A stretch of 64,000 nucleotides of DNA, taken from Methylobacterium nonmethylotrophicum. Lineage in GTDB: Bacteria > Pseudomonadota > Alphaproteobacteria > Rhizobiales > Beijerinckiaceae. Below the pieces are notes generated by a model that made no database searches, was not told the origin of the DNA, and saw nothing but the letters and a program-made list of their open reading frames with translations. The stretch covers positions 186,001-250,000 of the forward strand of contig NZ_SRLB01000008.1 in assembly GCF_004745635.1 (NCBI RefSeq). Direction: 5' to 3'. Below are positions 59,880 to 64,000 of the stretch, piece by piece (position 1 is the stretch's first letter; each line of letters begins with the position of its first letter). The translations under genes were made by a program, and so were the position numbers.

Positions 59880-60089
59880 TCTCCGCCCCGGATTGGCGTG
59901 ATGGACCGGCCCGTCACCGCGGCGGAGGCCGGTCCCGACGATACGCGCCGGCCGCACGGGTGCAATGCCGCGAAACCGGCGATTCCCGCCATTCCGGCGG
60001 ATCATACGGCTTCCGCTCTATCTCTTCAGATCGAACGAGCGCGGGGTCCCCTCTCCATTTTTGTTCGAACGGACGAGGCGGAAACAGTA

Positions 60090-61337
60090 TCAGCCGTTCA
60101 TCGGCCACTTGAGCGCGGCGGCCGCAAAGGCGTCCGGAAACACGGTCACGAACCGGCCGTCGCGGTACTGGATCAGGACCGGATCGCACAGGGTGTTCTG
60201 GCCGTCGGCCCCGAAGGCGATGCCCCGCCACGGCATGATGGTCTGCCCCGCCGGGGTGTTGGTCGCCGCCAGCGCCTCGCGGATCTTCGCGCCGTCGAGG
60301 GAGCGCGCCCGGTTGATCGCGTCGGCGAGCACCAGCATCGCCTCGACGAGCCGCGCGGTGTTGTCGTTGAGGTCGCGCCCGGCGCGGGCCCGGTACATCT
60401 CGTTCACGACCCCGATGGACGGGCGCTTGGCGGCCAGGTCCAGGGCGAAGGAGGCGCGGCTGACGAGCCCGTCGAGCTTGTCGCCGACGCTCTCGAAGGT
60501 CGCCTTCTCGGCGAAGCCCGCGGCCTGGGCGATCATGGCGCGCGGCCGGTAGCCGAGCTCCGCCATGGTCTTGACCAAGAGGATCGCGTCGGTGGTGTAG
60601 CTCGACGGCAGGACGACGTCGGCGTCGGCGCTCTTGAGCTGCTGCACCTCGGCCGTCAGCGAGGGCGAGTTCGAGCGGTACTTCACGTCCGCCGCGATCC
60701 TGTAGCCGCGCTCGGTCGCCAGCTTGCGCTGCACGGTCGACGAATCGACGCCGAAGATCGTGTCCTCGTAGAACAGGGCCACGCTCTCGACCCTGGCGCC
60801 CTTCTTCCGCTCGGCGTCGAGGAGGTCGAAGATCGCGGCCGAGAACATCTCGTCATGGGCGGCCGGGCGAAAGAAATACCGGAGATTGCGCTTGTGCAGG
60901 CTCGGCGACGAGCTGTCGGCGGCCACGAACGGCACGCCGTAGCGCTCGCAGGTGACGCTCACGGTGGCGGCGACCGAGGAGTGGTAGGTGCCGACGATGC
61001 CCGCCACCTTGCTCTGCGTGATCAGGCGCTCGGCCTCCCCGCGGCCCTTCTGCGGGTCGGCCTGGTGGTCGGCCATCACCAGCCGGATCCTCGCGCCGCC
61101 GAGCCCGGAAAGGCCCGCCGCGCGGGCGCCCGGAAGGTCGAGGTCGTGGACGCCGTTGACGATCTCGATCGCCGTCTCGAGGGCGTGGCGCCCGTCGACC
61201 CCGACCTGCGCGTTGGCGCCCGACATCGGGTAGACGGCGCCGATCAGCACCTCCTCGGCCGCCCGCGCCGGACGGGCCTGCGCCAGCGCCGCGAGGGCGG
61301 CCGCGCCGCCGAGGAGGACGTCTCTGCGATGCATCAT
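60090..61337 (-). CDS. ABC transporter substrate-binding protein, branched-chain amino acid type
   Basis: A 415-residue periplasmic receptor with a Tat/Sec signal (HRRDVLLGGAAALAALAQARPARA-AEE). The Peripla_BP_6 domain begins VLIGAVYPMSGANAQVGVDGRHALETAIEIVNG and has IVGTYHSSVAATVSVTCERYGVPFVAADSSSP, YEDTIFGVDSSTVQRKLA and DADVVLPSSYTTDAILLVKTM. The ligand is probably an amino acid or aromatic/amide compound. No permease or ATPase gene is in the window. Downstream is a DadA-like gene and upstream an IclR regulator, all on one strand, so a D-amino acid or aryl-derived amine is a reasonable guess. ATG 61337 and the next ATG at 61334 are equivalent. Confidence 0.9.
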   Translation of the reverse strand: MMHRRDVLLGGAAALAALAQARPARAAEEVLIGAVYPMSGANAQVGVDGRHALETAIEIVNGVHDLDLPGARAAGLSGLGGARIRLVMADHQADPQKGRGEAERLITQSKVAGIVGTYHSSVAATVSVTCERYGVPFVAADSSSPSLHKRNLRYFFRPAAHDEMFSAAIFDLLDAERKKGARVESVALFYEDTIFGVDSSTVQRKLATERGYRIAADVKYRSNSPSLTAEVQQLKSADADVVLPSSYTTDAILLVKTMAELGYRPRAMIAQAAGFAEKATFESVGDKLDGLVSRASFALDLAAKRPSIGVVNEMYRARAGRDLNDNTARLVEAMLVLADAINRARSLDGAKIREALAATNTPAGQTIMPWRGIAFGADGQNTLCDPVLIQYRDGRFVTVFPDAFAAAALKWPMNG

Positions 61338-61522
61338 CTCGCTCTCTGACCGGTTCGCGGCGCACGCCCCCGGCAGGGTGGGCGTCCGGCGCGTGCGCTG
61401 CAAGGAGAGTGCCGCAGGCAAGGGCCGCCGAACCAGGAACGCGCGGCGAGGGACAGGTTCTGCTTGCCGGTTTCGGCTTGCCGGTGCCGGAAGGCCGCGA
61501 CGCGATCCGCCCCGTTCCGCCG

Positions 61523-62323
61523 TTACACCATCTGCGGCCCGAGGACCGCCGCGACGTCGCGCAGGACGGGCAGGAAGCTCTCCAGCATGCGGTCCACCGC
61601 GACCCGGTCGACATTCGCCCCGGCATTCAGGGCGCAGACGATCCGCCCGTCGTAGCGTCTCACCGGCACCGCCAGGGAGCGGTACCCGACCTCGGCCTCC
61701 TGGTCGACGAGGGAGTAGCCCTGCGCGCGGTCGCGGTGGATGGCGCTCCGCAAGGCGGCGCGGTCGACCAGGGTGTGCGGCGTCAGCGCCTCGGGCCGGA
61801 TGCGGTCCAGGAAGGCGGCGAGGTCGCCGTCCTCGAGGCCGCCGAGGAGCACCCGCCCCATCGAGCTGCAATAGGCCGGGATCCGGTAGCCGATATCCAC
61901 GCCCACGCCGAGCAGGCGGGTCGGCCCGGCGCGGGCGATGAACACGATGTCGTCCCCGTCCAGGATCGCGGCCGAGCAGGCCTCGTTGAGCTGCGCCGCC
62001 ACCCGCTCGACGGCCTGCTGCAGCGTCGCCGACAGGCTGTTGGACGCCAGATACGCGGTGGCGAGGGACAGGACCTTGGGGGTGAGCTGGAACAGCCGCC
62101 CGTCCGACCGGACGTAGCCAAGGCGGTCGAGGGTGTAGAGGGCCCGCCGGACCGTCGCCCGCGGCAGGTCGACCTCCCGGGCGACGTCGGCCAGCGTCAT
62201 CAGGCGGCGCTCGGCGCCGAAGGCCGCGATCACGCGCAAGCCCCGCGCCAGGGCCTCGGAGAAGTCCGGGCCGTGCTCGTCGACGAGGCGCTGGTCTGTC
62301 TCGGAACGTCTGACGCGCGGCAT
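61523..62323 (-). CDS. IclR-family transcriptional regulator (PcaR/PobR-like)
   Basis: A 266-residue IclR regulator. The winged helix is at about 20-85 (FSEALARGLRVIAAFGAERRLMTLADVAREVDLPRATVRRALYTLDRLGYVRSDGRLFQLTPKVLSL). The C-terminal effector domain has SAAILDGDDIVFIARAG, PAYCSSMGRVLLGGL, GYSLVDQEAEVGYRSLAVPVR and ALNAGANVDR. The FSEALARGL and LGYV start is characteristic of the PcaR/PobR/PcaU branch that senses aromatic acids. It is divergent, 273 bases from a Rieske oxygenase gene, its most likely target, and upstream of the binding protein and DadA-like genes. ATG 62323. Confidence 0.92.
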   Translation of the reverse strand: MPRVRRSETDQRLVDEHGPDFSEALARGLRVIAAFGAERRLMTLADVAREVDLPRATVRRALYTLDRLGYVRSDGRLFQLTPKVLSLATAYLASNSLSATLQQAVERVAAQLNEACSAAILDGDDIVFIARAGPTRLLGVGVDIGYRIPAYCSSMGRVLLGGLEDGDLAAFLDRIRPEALTPHTLVDRAALRSAIHRDRAQGYSLVDQEAEVGYRSLAVPVRRYDGRIVCALNAGANVDRVAVDRMLESFLPVLRDVAAVLGPQMV

Positions 62324-62596
62324 GGATCGGTCTCTGGTGCGGCACCCGGATGCATGAGCCGGCCCCCCTGTGCGTGGCCCCGCCCGGCCTGGCAAGAGCC
62401 CCGTCCGCGCTTGCCCACCGGGCCTGCGCCCTCGAGATCGGGGGCGAGGCGGCGCGATCCAGATGGCCGTGCGGCAGGCAGGCCTGCCCATCGTTCGTGC
62501 TTGCAACACCCCGAAACCGACTTACAATTGAACTTATGTTCGTTGAACGAACGAGCCCAGCCGGCGCGGGCAGCGGCTCGACGGGAGGCCACCGCC

Positions 62597-63967
62597 ATGA
62601 TGAGCCGTGAGCAGAACGACCACATCACCCGCAGCGGACCCGGGACGCCGCTCGGCACGCTGATGCGCCGTTACTGGCAGCCGGCCGCCCTCGTCGACGA
62701 GCTGCAGGGCGAGCGCCCGGTGGTGCCGGTGCGGCTCTTGGGCGAGAACTTCGTGCTGTTTCGCGACGAGGCCGGGCGCTACGGGCTCCTCGACCGCGAC
62801 TGCCCGCATCGCGGCGCCGACCTCGCCTTCGGCCGGCTCGAGCACGGGGGCCTGCGCTGTGCCTTCCACGGCTGGCTGTTCGACGTCGAGGGGCGCTGCC
62901 TCGAGACGCCCGCCGAGCCGGCGGGGAGCAAGCTCTGCCAGAACATCCGGCAGCGTGCCTATCCGGTGATCGCGCGCAGCGGCATCCTGTACGCGTATCT
63001 GGGCGAGGGCGAGCCGCCGGCCTTCCCCGAGCTCGACTGCTTCCTGGCACCCGACGCCTACACCTTCGCGTTCAAGGGCCTGTTCGAGTGCAACTGGCTC
63101 CAGGCGCTCGAGGTCGGGATCGACCCGGCCCACGCCTCGTTCCTGCACCGCTTCTTCGAGGACGAGGACACCTCCGCCTCCTACGGCAAGCAGTTCCGCG
63201 CGGCCTCGGCCGGCAGCGACCTGCCGATGACCAAGATCCTGCGCGAGTACGACCGGCCGATCATCAACGTCGAGCGCACGGAATACGGCATGCGGCTGAT
63301 CGCCCTGCGCGAGATCGACGAGGCGCGCACCCACGTGCGGGTGACGAACCAGGTGTTTCCGCACGCCTTCGTCATCCCGATGTCGGCCGACATGACCATC
63401 ACCCAGTGGCACGTGCCGGTCGACGACGAGCATTGCTACTGGTACGCGATCTTCACGAGCTACGCGGCACCCGTCGACAAGCAGCGGATGCGCGACCAGC
63501 GCCTGGAGCTCTACGAGCTGCCGGAGTACCGCTCGCGGAAGAACCGGACCAACGATTACGGCTTCGATCCGCACGAGCAGGCTCATTCGACCTATACGGG
63601 GATGGGGCTCGACATCAACGTCCACGACCAATGGGCGGTGGAATCGATGGGGCCGATCCAGGACCGCACGCGCGAGCATCTCGGGCAGTCCGACAAGGCC
63701 ATCATCCTCTACCGCCGGATCCTGCGCGAGCAGATCGAGAAGGCCGCGAGCGGCGACGCCCCGCTGATGGTCCTCGACGCGCGGCACGCAAAAAGCATCC
63801 AGGGACCCGCGACGATGGACGGGATCGGCCCGTCGAAGGGATGGGAGACCTACTGGATGGACGTGGACGTGCGCCGCCGCCGCGGGGCCCCGTGGATGCC
63901 CGCCCTGCCCGCCGACGCCGCCCCGGACGCCTCGCCCGACGCAGGCCGCCGGGACGCGGCCGAGTAG
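62597..63967 (+). CDS. Rieske non-heme iron oxygenase, alpha subunit (phthalate/vanillate-type)
   Basis: A 456-residue ring-hydroxylating oxygenase. The Rieske 2Fe-2S site is Cys69-Pro-His71 and Cys88-Ala-Phe-His91 in DCPHRGADLAFGRLEHGGLRCAFHGWLFD. The mononuclear iron site begins at LEVGIDPAHASFLHRFF. The long C-terminal part (KSIQGPATMDGIGPSKGWETYWMDVDVRRRR) matches the phthalate 4,5-dioxygenase-like group, which works as alpha oligomers with a separate reductase. No reductase gene is in the window. It hydroxylates or O-demethylates an aromatic substrate, unidentified. ATG 62597 follows GGGAGG. It is probably controlled by the divergent IclR regulator. The gene ends 33 bases before the window edge. 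Confidence 0.92.
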   Translation: MMSREQNDHITRSGPGTPLGTLMRRYWQPAALVDELQGERPVVPVRLLGENFVLFRDEAGRYGLLDRDCPHRGADLAFGRLEHGGLRCAFHGWLFDVEGRCLETPAEPAGSKLCQNIRQRAYPVIARSGILYAYLGEGEPPAFPELDCFLAPDAYTFAFKGLFECNWLQALEVGIDPAHASFLHRFFEDEDTSASYGKQFRAASAGSDLPMTKILREYDRPIINVERTEYGMRLIALREIDEARTHVRVTNQVFPHAFVIPMSADMTITQWHVPVDDEHCYWYAIFTSYAAPVDKQRMRDQRLELYELPEYRSRKNRTNDYGFDPHEQAHSTYTGMGLDINVHDQWAVESMGPIQDRTREHLGQSDKAIILYRRILREQIEKAASGDAPLMVLDARHAKSIQGPATMDGIGPSKGWETYWMDVDVRRRRGAPWMPALPADAAPDASPDAGRRDAAE

Positions 63968-64000
63968 GGCCAGGCGGCGATCGCCAGCTCATCCGGAGGA

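Overview
The window is about 70% G+C with dense overlapping-start operons and frequent GTG starts. Its gene families (Rrf2 regulator, multi-PAS hybrid kinases, VpsF-like EPS polymerase, IclR/Rieske pair, TAXI receptor, amino acid:carrier-protein ligase) and its intergenic CTCATCCTGAGG palindromes point to a Rhizobiales alphaproteobacterium, most likely Methylobacterium or a close relative. That assignment is inference; there is no rRNA or tRNA gene to confirm it. I see no CRISPR array, intact insertion sequence or phage gene.

Layout. (1) 1-8537: tail of an unknown gene, an Rrf2 regulator, two tandem hybrid histidine kinases that each carry REC and HPt modules, and a lower-GC single-domain response regulator. 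(2) 8853-20790: an exopolysaccharide locus with a five-bladed-propeller protein, a Wzz/GumC-type chain-length protein whose kinase half is degenerate, a VpsF-like polymerase, a secreted GH5 hydrolase, two glycosyltransferases, a flippase and a GNAT protein. (3) 20816-29662: a FATP-type acyl-CoA ligase, a MetA-like plus MetY methionine pair, a cupin, a class IV aminotransferase and a ThDP enzyme. The last two converge on a perfect 23-bp inverted repeat. (4) 29663-35773: the most interesting locus. A class II synthetase-like amino acid:carrier-protein ligase sits with two discrete carrier proteins, an acyl-CoA dehydrogenase homologue, an alpha/beta hydrolase, an ANL adenylating enzyme and an SDR reductase. 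It looks like a small biosynthetic pathway working on carrier-bound aminoacyl or acyl groups, with no condensation or ketosynthase module.

(5) 36434-39763: a secreted galactose-oxidase-like copper radical oxidase with a recently duplicated lectin module, and a small secreted protein. (6) 39804-43805: a small catabolic-looking operon (isopropylmalate-DH-like, AHL-lactonase-family, HIBADH-family, plus a CMD-family gene). It is bracketed by two inverted-repeat elements with related ends and a scrap of an IS3 transposase. (7) 44049-47560: a broken Crp/Fnr gene in front of an intact FecR protein and a CHASE2-adenylyl/guanylyl cyclase, then a Gly/His-rich secreted protein. (8) 47648-53221: a divergent GlxA regulator/isonitrile-hydratase-like pair, an orphan ABC binding protein, a D-aminoacylase-like amidohydrolase and a translationally coupled CobW-type GTPase. 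(9) 53733-58491: a membrane-anchored TAXI receptor without TRAP permease, membrane and secreted hypotheticals, a DUF1254/DUF1214 protein and a small hydrophilic protein. (10) 58644-63967: a DadA-like oxidase, a second orphan branched-chain-type binding protein, an IclR regulator and a divergent Rieske oxygenase.

Family assignments rest on motifs read by eye from translated sequence. No database search was run.
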